Part shown: in pieces, positions 1 through 10,640 of the stretch
Layout: every line of letters starts with the position of its first letter
Position numbering within the stretch: position 1 is the first letter of the stretch
Origin: Rhodotorula mucilaginosa
Taxonomy: Eukaryota > Basidiomycota > Microbotryomycetes > Sporidiobolales > Sporidiobolaceae
Length of the DNA stretch: 64,000 nt
NCBI GenBank assembly: GCA_034406715.1
Contig: CP137874.1
Span: 62,001-126,000, forward strand
Reading direction: 5' to 3'
Translations under genes and position numbers: made by a program
Notes under the pieces: generated by a model
Told to the model about the DNA's origin: nothing
The model's database searches: none
What the model saw: the letters and a program-made list of their open reading frames with translations, nothing else

Positions 1-894
1 ATGGGTCGCGTCGCCGACCTGACCGACGTCCTCCGGTCTTTCGTCCCCTACCTCACTTGGCGGGACGAGCGCCTCACGCGGTGCCTCCTCCTCCTCTCGG
101 TCCTCTCCTCCTTCCTCCTCGCCACGATCGCCCACTCCATCCCATGGCGACTCGTCTTTCTCGTCGTCGGCGAATCCACCCTCCTCTGCGGGCACCCGCT
201 CGTCCAAACTTTTCTCGCCGACGCGAAACAGAGAGGGTGGACTGCCGGGAGGAGGAAACGGTTCTGGAACGTGGTCGAGAGGTTGTTGGAGGATGACGAG
301 TTGAGGGACGACGAGTTGGATGGCGAGGTCGTCGAGGTGCAGAGGATCGAGGTCGAATCCCGCGTGGGGCCCGCCGGCGGCGGCGGCGTTGCGGCGGCGT
401 CGAACGGGGATAATATGAGTGGTGTCAGGACCGCCGCGACGGCCGGCGCTGACCCCTCGAGCGCGAGCGGCGGAGGAGCACCGGGAGGCTCAACCAGCCC
501 TTCCTCCCTCTCATCGTTCAGCAGCAGCAGCGGCGCCGCCTCCGAATCGTCCGGAATCAACAATCTCGACTCGAACACCCACTCCTCGGAAGGCTGGCAA
601 ACCGAAGCCATCGTGGGCGGAGACCTCCCCTCCGGATTCCGCTGGCTCGGTTCGCACTGGCAAGACCCGATCCCCCCTTCATCCTCCTCGTCGGACGCCG
701 CGGAACCAGTCGACGCGCACGGGTGGACGTACATCTTCCTCGATGGGTCGAGAGCTCCGACTCCGACCAAGATGGTACCACCGGCGGCGGCGGGCGGCGA
801 CGACAAGCTGACGATGATGAGGGATCGGTTTGTGGTGGCCCAGACGAGGAGGCGCAGGTTGGTCAGGAGGGCGATCAAGAACCCGTTGTTGTGA
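1..894 (+). CDS. Peroxin of the PEX28/29/30 (Pex24-domain) type, 3' part
   Basis: The frame is open from base 1 to a TGA at 892-894, giving 297 residues. An ATG sits at base 1, but the family normally has more sequence before the membrane region, so I treat the gene as cut by the window edge. Two hydrophobic segments lie at about residues 28-70, with a WRLVFLVVGES stretch and a GHPL motif like the membrane part of integral peroxisomal membrane peroxins. A low-complexity Gly/Ser/Ala linker follows. The C-terminal block (GWQTEAIVGGDLPSGFRW, later HGWTYIF, then an Arg-rich tail ending RRAIKNPLL) resembles the dysferlin-like domain of these peroxins. Family members are membrane proteins of peroxisomes or ER contact sites and control peroxisome number and size. 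The next gene ends tail-to-tail 286 bp away. The family call is good; which paralogue it is cannot be told. Confidence 0.65.
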   Translation: MGRVADLTDVLRSFVPYLTWRDERLTRCLLLLSVLSSFLLATIAHSIPWRLVFLVVGESTLLCGHPLVQTFLADAKQRGWTAGRRKRFWNVVERLLEDDELRDDELDGEVVEVQRIEVESRVGPAGGGGVAAASNGDNMSGVRTAATAGADPSSASGGGAPGGSTSPSSLSSFSSSSGAASESSGINNLDSNTHSSEGWQTEAIVGGDLPSGFRWLGSHWQDPIPPSSSSSDAAEPVDAHGWTYIFLDGSRAPTPTKMVPPAAAGGDDKLTMMRDRFVVAQTRRRRLVRRAIKNPLL

Positions 895-1180
895 ACGCGC
901 CTCCCCGACGCGTCCCAGGTCGTCAGTCGAGCGAGCCATTCCCTCCGGTCCCCCGCACGCTCTTGAGATTTGCTTATTCTGTACCTTGCCTTCTTCTCCT
1001 GTTGTCATTGCCCATCGCTCTCCAGTCCATCGTGATCGCGGGAGGCGCGAACGTTTGTTACTCAGTACAAAGTCTCCGTGGCATCTCTAAGGATCAAACC
1101 ACAGTGCTCTACATGCATGAAGAGGGCACGTCGTTGATGAGGAGCGATCTGCCTGCGCGGGGACCAGCCCCGAGCCTTTC

Positions 1181-2898
1181 TCACAGATCGCCGACCGAGA
1201 CGAGGTTGAGATCTTTCCACAAGGGAGCCTGCGCCGCGGCCGGTCCTCCTTTCGCAGCGGCGTCGGGCGCAAAGTACTTCTGAATCGTCGCAGGTTCGTC
1301 GTTCCTGCGCACGGGCACAATCGAGTCGGCAGATACGATAACGATCTTCGTGTCAATATTGGAAGACTCTAAAATAGTAGACGAAATCCCCTTCGGACGC
1401 AGAACAAACCACTCCCCGAAGAGGAAAGGCACGCACCACTTTGAAGCGACGCCCTTTTTGAGGAGCGCGTTCTTGACGGGCGCCCAGCTGAAGCGAGCGA
1501 CGTTCGGGAACCCAAAGATCGGATCAAAGTTGGTTTGGAGCCAAGCGACCGTTTTGGGATCTGTGCGAGAGGGAAGGCGGGCCCCAACGGCAGAAGAGGA
1601 GCGGCCGTCAAAAATTGGATCGAATCGATGACAGCGGAGGAGGAGGAGCGCTTCTTGGACTCGGCAGACATGCGGAGACGGACTCACCGCTAGGGTAACC
1701 GCTACCAAACAACCTCGCTGTATCCGCCGCCGCCTCCTCGTCCTCGTCCTTCTCCTCTCCCGCCGCATCACTCTCGTCCGCGGCTTCGTTCGTGCCCGCG
1801 CCAATCCCAGGCTCCGCAAACACCCACTCGTCCAAGATCCGGTCCCTCGTCACTTTCGCGACGATGGAAGCGGCACTGACGATGGGGAAGAGGGCGTCGG
1901 CTTTCGAAGTGACGGTAAAGTCGATGGTCGGGAAGAAGGAAGAAAGTTTTGCTTGGTAGTCGGCCGCGGGACCGACTGTGTCGACATAGCACTGCGGGCG
2001 CGGGGCGGGCCGGGGCGAGTCGACGTTAGTCATCGCCAGAACTTTCGGGTTGAGTGCAATGCAGAGATCAAGCGGGAGATGGATCGTGGCGGCAGCTGCT
2101 TCAAGTGGATCGGGGTGAAGGAGCAGGAAGCTGACCTCTTTGAGCTTGTAGCCCCGGTCACAGACCTCACGGATCAAGTTGATGGTGCAGTCGTGACTCT
2201 GCGCATTCCTGTTTCCGGGAGCGGTTCAGTTCAGCAGGCTCAGATAGCGACGCCTAACTTCCGTCTCCCGTGCAGGCCTTTGTCGAAACGCACAGGTTGT
2301 AGGGAGTTTTGCGCAGCATGCCCATCGAGATATCGTTCGGGCTCATGATCGTCGCCGCATATTTCACGTCGTCCGCGTGCTCGAGGATCTGCTTGAACAG
2401 CTCTTCCCGCAACGGGTCCGTCAGGGTCTTTGAATCTGGTGGGACAACAGTGCAGGTGATGTCAGCCTGGGTGTGCGCATCACAAACCGAGGGAAGGAGG
2501 ACGCTGTAAACTCGCCCGTAAAGCCCATCTCCTTGAGCTGATCCGAGTATTCGAGCTTGCAGAACGCGACGCCGTATACTTGCGGACCTGCAGATAACAG
2601 GCGGCGTCAGATCCAGTGCGGGAAAAAAAAAGGAAAGGGGGGTGTACGCACCGAGGGCAGGTCCTCGTCCAGCCTCGTCGACACCGAGCATCCACTCTCC
2701 CTCGACGACCGGGATGTCGACTTCTCGCCCCTTGCCCTTGCCTTCCACGTCGGGACCCGGGACTGCATCGACAGAGTGAAAGGTGTAGGTGTCGACGAGG
2801 GGTTGTCCGCGTCGGACGCTCGGGAAGTGGAACTTGGGCGGAGGCGGTCCATCGGGCGACGGGGAACGGGAAGGCGCTGCTCGCTTCTTGCCAGCCAT
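1181..2898 (-). CDS. RNH201: Ribonuclease H2 catalytic subunit A
   Basis: Seven exons by my reading: 2898-2652, 2587-2516, 2435-2294, 2208-2136, 1991-1688, 1560-1437 and 1304-1181. They sum to 1086 nt (361 residues). The enzyme cuts RNA in RNA/DNA hybrids and removes single ribonucleotides from DNA. Type 2 RNase H motifs are in order: GVDEAGRGPALG (catalytic D74, E75), DSKTL, YVDTVGP (D182) and KADALFPIVSAASI (D210). Two oddities. The intron at 2515-2436 appears to start with GC (GCGAGT) instead of GT, because only that junction gives the expected GFTDSKTL reading. The last exon adds a tail with TIQKYF, resembling a PCNA-interacting box. The start is the first ATG before the conserved core. 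It lies head-to-head with the small gene at 3770. Confidence 0.93.
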
Positions 2899-3769
2899 TG
2901 ATGCGAGTCTTGAGTGCTGGAGTGGGGAGGCGCAGGACGTGGAGCTGTAGAGAAGGGGAGGAACTAGAGAACCCTCGAAGGAACGCGTCGCGTCGCGGTC
3001 TGTCGAGCGCTTTCCTGCTGGGTGGCGACCCAGAGGACTTCCCAGGGCAGGTTACCGTGCATGAAGGCGTTCTTAGCCTGTCCGACGATCGACGTGACCG
3101 GTATGCGTTCCTTTTCGCTCGCTCCGGGGCTTCTATGCTGGGCCATGGTCGTGACCTCGCGGCCTTCGCAAACGGAGCTTTGCAAGAGCTGCGGCTCTTC
3201 TATGGACTCGTCGTGTCTGCTCTACAGCGACACCAGTAGCAACAGAGCTGTTCAAGTCACCTCCCCGAGCCAGGATAGCCGGAAGGACGTGAAGTGCATC
3301 CGCCAGCAAATCTTTCGCGCTTTCAGTTCCCAATTCCCTGAGCTAATTTGGACTCGGAAAGAGGTGATCGGCGAGTTACGCTCCTTCAACAGGTGGCGCC
3401 TTGCACTAGGAACGGCTGCGTGAGTGCTCCGAGGCTCGCAGTCCCAGAGCGCCAGGTCCGTGGCTGCTCTTCGTTGTGAGACGGCGATTCGGGACGTGAC
3501 AGCCAGTCTCAGGTGCGGCTTCTCCGCACTTTGCGTGCACGCTCTGGGAATGTAGAGCTTATGGGAGGCGATCCTGCCTGGAACAGTCAGCTGGCTCCTC
3601 GAGCTCGAGCGGAGACCTTCATGTCAGCTGCTCTTGAAGCTGACCCCACTTCGGCTTCGGCCCCACACCCAAATTTCTCATCAGCTCGGGAGCCTTTCGA
3701 CGGGAGCGCCTCTCCTTTCCACCATCTCTACACTCTCAGCTTGACCACTCGCAGCACCTGAGCAAGCAC
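2899..3769. other. Divergent intergenic region between RNH201 and the small gene at 3770
   Basis: About 870 bp with no gene I can defend. A 60-codon minus-strand frame (3146-2964) and a 133-codon plus-strand frame (3022-3423) overlap each other and match no family I recognise. The region probably holds promoters and 5' UTRs. Confidence 0.5.
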
Positions 3770-4408
3770 ATGACTTGTGAGTGGCTTGCCTGCAGGGAAC
3801 CCCCGACAAGTTGGTCCAAGTTTTTGAACTCGTCTTCATCGGAACAGCCCCGCAAGAAGCGTCGTACCTCTCTGCGGACTCGACGTCCTCTCTGCCGTCG
3901 TCGATCCCGACTGTCTACAACACCAGTGCGTCAGCCCCTCCTCTGCTCTGCCGCGTGTTAGATCCGGCGCGCATGCGAGAGCTGACCCAAGAAAAGCTCG
4001 TTCATCTCCCCTTGAAATTTGGTGGCGCTCTTGTACCCTCCTCTCTTCCTTCCTTGCGTGCCGGATTTGGGACCTCCCATCGTCGACTGTATCTAATAGA
4101 GCAAGCTCCGGCTCTCGGAGAACCCACTCTCCCCGGAGGCGGAGACCTCAAGGCCGCCTCGGCGCCACCCACGAGTCAGTCTCGACTCACCCTCGCTCCC
4201 TTATGAACATCGCAGCCCCAGGTCACCTCGTCTCACTCTGATTTTTGTTTGACCCACAGGCAAGCTCGGCGCCGTGTTCTGCAACGACCGCCACCACAAC
4301 TCGGGATACGGCCGCCTCCCGATCTCGCACTGCCACTCGCACGACCCCAAGCTTCCCGGACACGAGGACTCGCTCGTCCCGGGCTTGCACAAGCAGTGGT
4401 CGCGCTGA
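3770..4408 (+). CDS. Small His-rich protein of unknown function, four exons
   Basis: I built this gene from splice signals: exons 3770-3776 (only 7 nt, ATGACTT), 3848-3925, 4100-4174 and 4260-4408. They sum to 309 nt (102 residues). Every junction has GT donors (GTGAGT, GTGCGT, GTCAGT) and AG acceptors, and all phases agree. The product begins MTSPQEASYLSADSTS, has a Pro/Gly-rich middle, and ends with a His/Cys-rich block (FCNDRHHNSGYG, then SHCHSHDPKLPGHEDS) before a terminal QWSR. I recognise no domain and see no signal peptide or membrane segment. The His/Cys cluster could bind a metal, but that is only inference. The final exon reads very much like coding sequence; the 7-nt first exon is the least certain part. 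Confidence 0.55.
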
Positions 4409-4768
4409 GGTCCAGATACTGAGCCGGCTCAATGTCCCGAAGAGTTACCTGTATATAGTTGCCTCCCCGACTTTTCCCGCCGAAAGTTGTTGGAGTTGAT
4501 GTCGACTACTTGTTTGAATCCCCTTGTAGCATACTTCTCGCTTTGCACTCCAAACCCGTCGTCGTGAGTCCAGGCTTATAGGTTCTGCTGACGGGCAAAG
4601 AACGAGGGGGAAAGCGATCTCAATTTGGGTGCGAGCGAGGTGGGGCTCTCTACTCTCTTTTGATGTTCACAATGCTACGTGTCGCGGGCGGAGCTATCCC
4701 TCTCCCCTTTCGTTCGGAACAAGACAGCTCTTGCGTAGTGATGCAGCCTAGAGGGCGGGAAGGTAAGC
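4409..4768. terminator. Convergent 3' flanks
   Basis: 360 bp between the stop of the small plus-strand gene and the stop of the minus-strand CIA30 gene. It should hold both 3' UTRs and poly(A) sites. No other feature seen. Confidence 0.4.
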
Positions 4769-5963
4769 CTACTGCAGGAGCTTGCCATCTGGACCTCTTT
4801 GCGGCGGCAACGCCCCAATCTTCTCGGCCTGATCGGCGTTGATGGCCGAGATCGACTCGATGCCGAGCTCGTACCTGGGCAAGATCCAGAACGTCGAGAG
4901 AAGCGCGCAAGTGGATCAGCACCCAAGCAGAGACCGTGCAAGTAGTTCCGCGGGACGGTGGCGGCTTACCTCCCCTCTTTGGGTCCGAGGACGCTGATCC
5001 CGACGCTGCGCACTTTCTGCCGCATCATCTCGATCTGGTGCGCACTCAACTCGCCCGAGTTGGTCAATGCGAAATCCGAGAACGGGATCAGGACGTCGGT
5101 CCACGAGTGCGGGTCGGATTCCGCGGCGGGTTCGGGCAGCCACAGTCGGTGTTGGAATAGGTCGGTTCGGACTGCAGGTGAGCGACAAAGTTGGGTCAAC
5201 TTCGCATCGCAAAGTGACGAGTTGGCTGCCCGATCGGGAGGGACTGGAAGAAAGGCAAGAGACTTACTGGGACCGTCCGTCTGGATGTTGACAAAGTACC
5301 GCATGCCGTCGCCCGAACTTCGCACCCTCAGGCACAAGAACTCGTGCAGTGACGTATCCCAAGTCCGCGTCCCAAACAAAGTTGTCCGAGACTGCAGCCC
5401 AAAGACAACCCGGCATTCCACGAGACGCGCATCGTCAGCGAGAGGGTCCTTTGAGCAGCGGGTACGAGGGCGCACCTTGTTGCGGAATCCGGCATAGCCT
5501 CCCTTTTCGAGTACGCCGTCCCTCCTTCGACCCGGGTTCAGCTCATTGGAGAGTTTGCCCCAGAAGCGCCCCTTGCCTTCCGGTCCAAGGTCGACATGGA
5601 CCGTACTCTTGCCGCCTGTGCACATCAGATGTCAGCCTGACCGTAGCGGTCTATGTATTTTTGTGCTCGCGTATGCTCGTACGCACCGACATCCCCGTCG
5701 CAACCGAGAGCGACTTGCTCGAGATCTTCAGGAGTTCGGAACGACAGAAGCTGCAGAGCCTCGGTCGCGCTGCGGGCTGGGTCCATCCGCATGGCTGAAT
5801 ATGACGCATGCATGATTGGGTTCACTTGGTAGGTCAGCACCGAGTGGGAACAGGGCAGGGGTTGTGACAGTCCAGGGTCAGAGTCGAACACACCTTCGGC
5901 GGTCCGATCGCGGAGGTGCTCCATCGAGCGGTTCAGGTAAGCGCGCCATGGACTCGTCGCCAT
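4769..5963 (-). CDS. CIA30-domain mitochondrial complex I assembly factor (NDUFAF1-like)
   Basis: The spliced reading starts MATSPWRAYLNRSMEHL at 5963 and ends GALPPQRGPDGKLLQ with a TAG at 4771-4769. It has several introns of 70-130 nt. CIA30 hallmarks are clear: DVGGKSTVHVDL, WGKLSNELNP, EKGGYAGFRNK, FLCLRVRSSGDGMRYFVN, DPHSWTDVLIPFSDFAL and VRSVGISVLGP, followed by the closing YELGIESISAI strand. In characterised members this galactose-binding-like fold binds assembly intermediates of NADH:ubiquinone oxidoreductase in the mitochondrion. No strong transit peptide is evident, although the short N-terminus contains Arg and few acidic residues. Another complex I gene, the 75-kDa subunit, lies at the right end of the window. 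It diverges from the sugar porter across 871 bp. Confidence 0.85.
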
Positions 5964-6834
5964 ACTTATCCAGTAGTCTCTGGCGGTCGCTGGACGGTAA
6001 GCAGAAGCGAAAGAAGTTGCGATGATGATGAAGTCGATGTCGAGGCGAAATCTTCGTCTCAGGATGTCTGGGGATGCCCTTCTAGATGATTAGACACTAT
6101 GACAACTCCCATTTCAGTCAGAACTGCCCTATGAGGCTGCAGACAGCACATAGCAGGACCCCAAAAAATGCTTCTCTCATCTCCGCGGACAACAGCGGCT
6201 CCCTTGGTGCGGCCGCGCTCAAGCGCGCCCGCTCGGCCTTCTCACGGCCTCTCCCTCTTATAGAACGCTATGACAATGTCCAGAGCTCTTGCCCAGCTGA
6301 GGCACTTGGACATGCGCTTAAAACATCACTCTTCTCGCCTATGCGATCAACCGACGTGGCGTATGTGAGCTAGTAGATGTAGCAATGATGACGCTCTGCG
6401 TTCCCCTCCGCCCGCTCTCCGAGCGGTTCTCCGCCTTCGCTCCGCATCCCTCTCCAACCTCGAGTACTAAATCCAGCATCGTCCAAGAAACCAAAATCGT
6501 CGATGATGCGCTCTCCTGATCGAAACGAATGAAAGCCCCGCGGGCAGGCGGAGTAGTTGCGTTCACATGCATGCACGCGCGGGTGCCCCCTCGAAAGAAA
6601 ACGGCGTGCATCATGCTCGAGGGTTGCAGCTGTACAGTTTGGGCACGGACCGGTGCTGCTCCCCCATCTTCTCTCCTTTGCTCCTGCTCTTCACGCGCGT
6701 TGCTGCTCCTCCGCCACTCCGCTGCTCTACGAGATCGTCGATTGGAGCGACCTTCATCTCGTCTTTGGTTTTCACGAGCTTGCCTTCAACGCACGCGACC
6801 CCGGAGAGGAGCTCGATAGCCGCCCCATTCCAGC
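5964..6834. promoter_or_regulatory. Divergent upstream region of CIA30 gene and sugar porter
   Basis: 871 bp without a convincing gene. It must contain the promoters of both flanking genes. I could not identify a specific transcription factor site with confidence. Confidence 0.4.
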
Positions 6835-9562
6835 ATGGCGACTCCGATGCAGCAGCCCGAACCGACGCAGCAGCTCCCGCCGGCCGACACGAAGAAACCC
6901 GAGGAGGCTGCACTGGCTGACCCCACCATTGAAGATGCGGCAACAACGACGCAACTGCCGGACGACGCCAAGACGAACGCGGCGGGCGTTCCTTCGTACT
7001 TTGGCCTGACGGGCACGAAGCTCATTAGCGCGATTACGGCGGTCGCATCGACTGGGTTCCTGCTCTTCGGGTACGTGGTGGCGAAGCGTTCCAGTCTGTT
7101 TCTCGTTTCCGGGCGATCGAAAGCTGATCTACTGCCACCCATGCTTTCTGACCAACAGCTACGATCAAGGGTGACTACTCACTTCGCCAAGCGTCTCCGC
7201 TGGAGTGCCGAAGCTGACCCGAAAGTGATCCTACAGAGTCATGTCGGGCATCATCACCGGTCGCGAGTTCATCGACACCTTCCCCGCCTGCGACGCCGCC
7301 GTCCAGGGCGCTTCCCGCGCTGCTCTGCTGCAGGCGACCTACGTCGCGCTGTACGAGATCGGTTGCTTGGCCGGCGCAGTCGTCGCTTTGTTCTACGGCA
7401 ACAGTGAGTCTGATGAATCCGGGCCGCACGACTCGCAGAGTCCCTGGTGAGTCGGCGCTAATCACAGCTCCGCTTCTACAGAGACTGGTCGTCGTCGCAT
7501 GATCATCTACGGAGCCATCGTCATGATGGTCGGCGTAGTCAGTGAGTTTGCCTTTCATTCCGAGAAGGTCAGCAACCCACGGTCCAGAGTGCTGATGCAA
7601 CGGCTCTGTTTGCAGTTCAAGTCACTACCTTCAAGGGCCACTGGGCCGGTGGTCAGTTCATCGTCGGTCGTATCATCACCGGTATCGGCAACGGAATGGT
7701 ACGTATTTTTCTGCTCGCCAGAAACTCTGGTCTGTCACCGCGCGCTTGGCTCACGAAGGCGGCTTATCCCTACAGAACACTTCGACTATCCCGTCTTGGA
7801 TGGCCGAATGCTCGCGCTCGCACAACCGCGGTCTCCTGATCTGCATCGAAGCGTCGATGATCGCCACCGGAACTGCGATCGCGTATTGGTGCGTCTCCGC
7901 TGGCGGCCCCTGCGTATAGCTGTTCGAGGTAATTAACTCCCACTGCGTATAGGCTCGACTTTGGTCTCTCCTTCATCCACTCTTCCTTCAACTGGCGTTT
8001 CCCGATCGCTTTCCAGGTGCGCCCTCCCTCTCTCCTCCGGCGCGATCTTAGCTCGTTCCTCCGGCGGAAACCCTTGGCTCAAATCGCCCGGACGCTGACC
8101 CCGGTTTCCTTACGCTCCCGTACGCAGGTCTTCTTCGCGATCCTCCTCATCTGGGGGGTCGTCTGCCTCCCCGAATCGCCACGCTGGCTCATGCACGAAG
8201 GCCGCCACGTCGACGCTCAACGAGTTGTTGCGGCCCTCGCCGACGACGCCTATGACTCGGAAGCGACTATCCTGCAGACGCGCCTCATCATGCAGTCGAT
8301 CGAGCAATCGCACCAGCTCGGGGTGATCCGCAAAAGAAACATGTTTTCTTCTGGCGCGACGCAACACTTCCGCCGCATGCTTTGCGGAGCTACATCGCAA
8401 ATTGCCCAACAATTAGGCGGGTGTAACGTTGTGATCTGGAAGTCTACACTTCTACAGCGCCTCAGCGTATTCGGAGGAGACTCGCGAATTCTCCTCCGGA
8501 ACCCCGAATGGAAGAAATTGACGATTCCTTCGCTCCCGCCCTGCAGACTTCTGCCCCGTGATCTTCGAGCAGTACCTCGGCACCGGCAGGACACTCTCGC
8601 TCATTCTCGGCGGCGTCAACGTTACAGTATATGCATTGGCCGCCTTCGCGTCGTTCTTCACCATTGAACGGTTCGGTCGTCGTAAGATGTTCCTTGGTGG
8701 TACGATCGGACAATGCGTCTCCCTCATCATTACGATGGCGTGTCTTATCCCTGGCGAGCCTAAGTCGGCTTTGAACGGAGCTGTCTTTGGTCTCTGTGAG
8801 TCCGGCGGCGCCTTTTTACGCCATTCCGATTTGCCTTCAGCTAACGGCTTCCTTCTCCAGTCCTCTTTCTCTTCTTCTTCGGATCGACGTGGCTCCAGCT
8901 CCCCTGGCTGTACCCTGCCGAGATCAACCCCCTCCGGACCCGCACCAACGCGAATGCCGTCTCGACGCTCTCCAACTGGCTTTTCAACGTAAGTGGCCTT
9001 TCGGGCGCTCTCCCGCCTCTAATGATAGCTCGAACACCGTGCTGATGCCTCAGACTTTGCAGTTTACCGTTGTTCAGTTCACCCCAGTTTTCCTGGACAC
9101 CTCGGCAGCTGGCTGCTTTGGGTTCTTCGCCTTGATGAACCTCCTCTTCATCCCGATGATTTACTTCTTGTGAGTCGGCTTTCATTCGCAGGCAGTGACC
9201 CGATACCAGTTCCACGATTCTGACACTCCCTGCTTGACCGCACCAGCTATCCGGAGACGGCCGGCCGCACGCTCGAGGAGATCGACCTGATCTTTGCGAA
9301 AGGGTACGCCGAACACCGCAGCTACGTCAACGTCTCGCTCGAGCTTCCCAAACTCAATGACACCGAGGTCCGCGACGAGCTCGACCGCTTGCACCGCGAG
9401 CACGAGTCGAGGAAGGGTCGCTTGCCGGCCGAGGAGGTGGGCGCGGGCATGCCCGGGTCGGATCAGAACACGCTCGCGGACGCCGAGGCCGAGATTGAGG
9501 CGGACGCGCTGGCGACGAACGAGAAGAAGCCGGCTGCTGGTGGCGAGAAGCGGAATCTCTGA
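6835..9562 (+). CDS. Sugar porter of the major facilitator superfamily
   Basis: A proton- or facilitator-type hexose transporter of the plasma membrane, about 550 residues in at least ten exons. Sugar-porter signatures occur in order: GYDQGVMSG after TM1, GRRRM between TM2 and TM3, CLPESPRWL before the central loop, ERFGRRKM, WLYPAEINPLRTR, and YPETAGRTLEEID after TM12. The N-terminus (about 55 residues) and the tail after the last TM are charged and cytosolic in type. The ATG at 6835 opens the frame, and the TGA is at 9560-9562. The YDQG of the TM1 motif is carried on a separate 12-nt exon (7159-7170). The exon boundary near 8440-8545 is unclear to me, since no simple junction gives a clean QQLGGCNVVI to PVIFEQ reading. 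Substrate cannot be told from sequence alone. Confidence 0.9.
7159..7170 (+). other. 12-nt microexon of the sugar porter
   Basis: The 12 bases CTACGATCAAGG lie between an acceptor (CAACAG) and a donor (GTGACT). Joined to 7070 upstream and 7237 downstream they restore the diagnostic FGYDQGVMSG motif in frame, which neither neighbouring exon contains. Confidence 0.85.
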
Positions 9563-10640
9563 AGGTGTTGTGGCGCCGTGTCCTTTCATCCCCCTCTTTC
9601 GGGACCCACCTTGCCCTTCCCACCTCATAGAACTTCGTTTCCTCCTTAGAGACTAGACCCTAGATCACTCGGTAATAGCATTCAGCATTGCACATGGACT
9701 CCGAAGGCTACGACAAGGGCAGCCGTAAGAAAGCCCGCGCAGTGGCGTCTCCGATCCGTTGTCTTCGGGAGTCTGTCAACTCGGCGGACCGGGACCGCGA
9801 GGGGCCTGTGCCCGCTCGAGAGACAACTAGAATCTATCCCGGTCGGCAGGGATGCTGTACGCTCGAAACGAGACAGCCCGGCTCAACTTGGCAAGCGTGG
9901 GCGCCAGGATCGCCGTGTGACGGAGGGGAGGCTCGCAGCGAGGACTTGGAGCGGGGCCCTTCACACACTCTCACGTCGCTCTCTACGCGGCCAAGAGCGC
10001 CGTATAGCTCTACATACACGCAGAGCTAATCAGCCTACTCACGCCCTATCGATCGAAGCGACCTCGCAGAAGGCCGTCGCGGGAACAGCGACTTTGAAGA
10101 CTTCCGCTCGCCATCGCCGCCTGCTGTGGACGCGCGACGACTAGGGACCGCTTTGATCGGAGCGACAGAGTGCACGCAGAGGATAACTAGCACCGAGTCT
10201 GCGGACCCGGCGAGGGGACTCGGAGACGGGCTCGAGAGGTGAGCGCTCCTCCCCGTCGCACTTACGAGCGATCGGGCGATGTCACCAGTCAACTCGGCGA
10301 CCACGCTTCGAGATGGGCAGACGAAGAGGAGGGATGGTGCCAGACTCTCTGTCGAGGCTGTCGGCACCACCCACGCGGCGCGGCGACATAGATCCTCCGT
10401 CACAGGGGCGAGCGGCGTTACGCGCTCTCGCCGCGGCATTCAGCAACCATGTCAAGAGCCCAAAGTGACAACAGGACTCTATGCTGACTTTTCCAGCCCT
10501 CCCCGACTCCACAGGATCGTGCGCGGCGTACGAGACCTGCCAACGTGCGGCAACCGCACTTCCGAACCAAAGTTTCATCACCCGTTCTGGGCCTCGCGTT
10601 GCTGACTCTAGAAACCACATTCACACAGGTTCTTCCGGCC
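9563..10640. other. Intergenic region upstream of SWI1-like gene
   Basis: 1078 bp between the sugar porter stop and the next ATG. It probably contains a 3' UTR, a promoter and perhaps a 5' UTR intron. I found no tRNA, repeat or protein gene. Confidence 0.4.

Noticed and set aside
2964-3146. A 60-codon minus-strand reading (MAQHRSPGASEKERIPV...)
   Set aside because: Codon use is acceptable, but there is no family match, no splice link and overlapping frames on the other strand; too weak to list as a gene.
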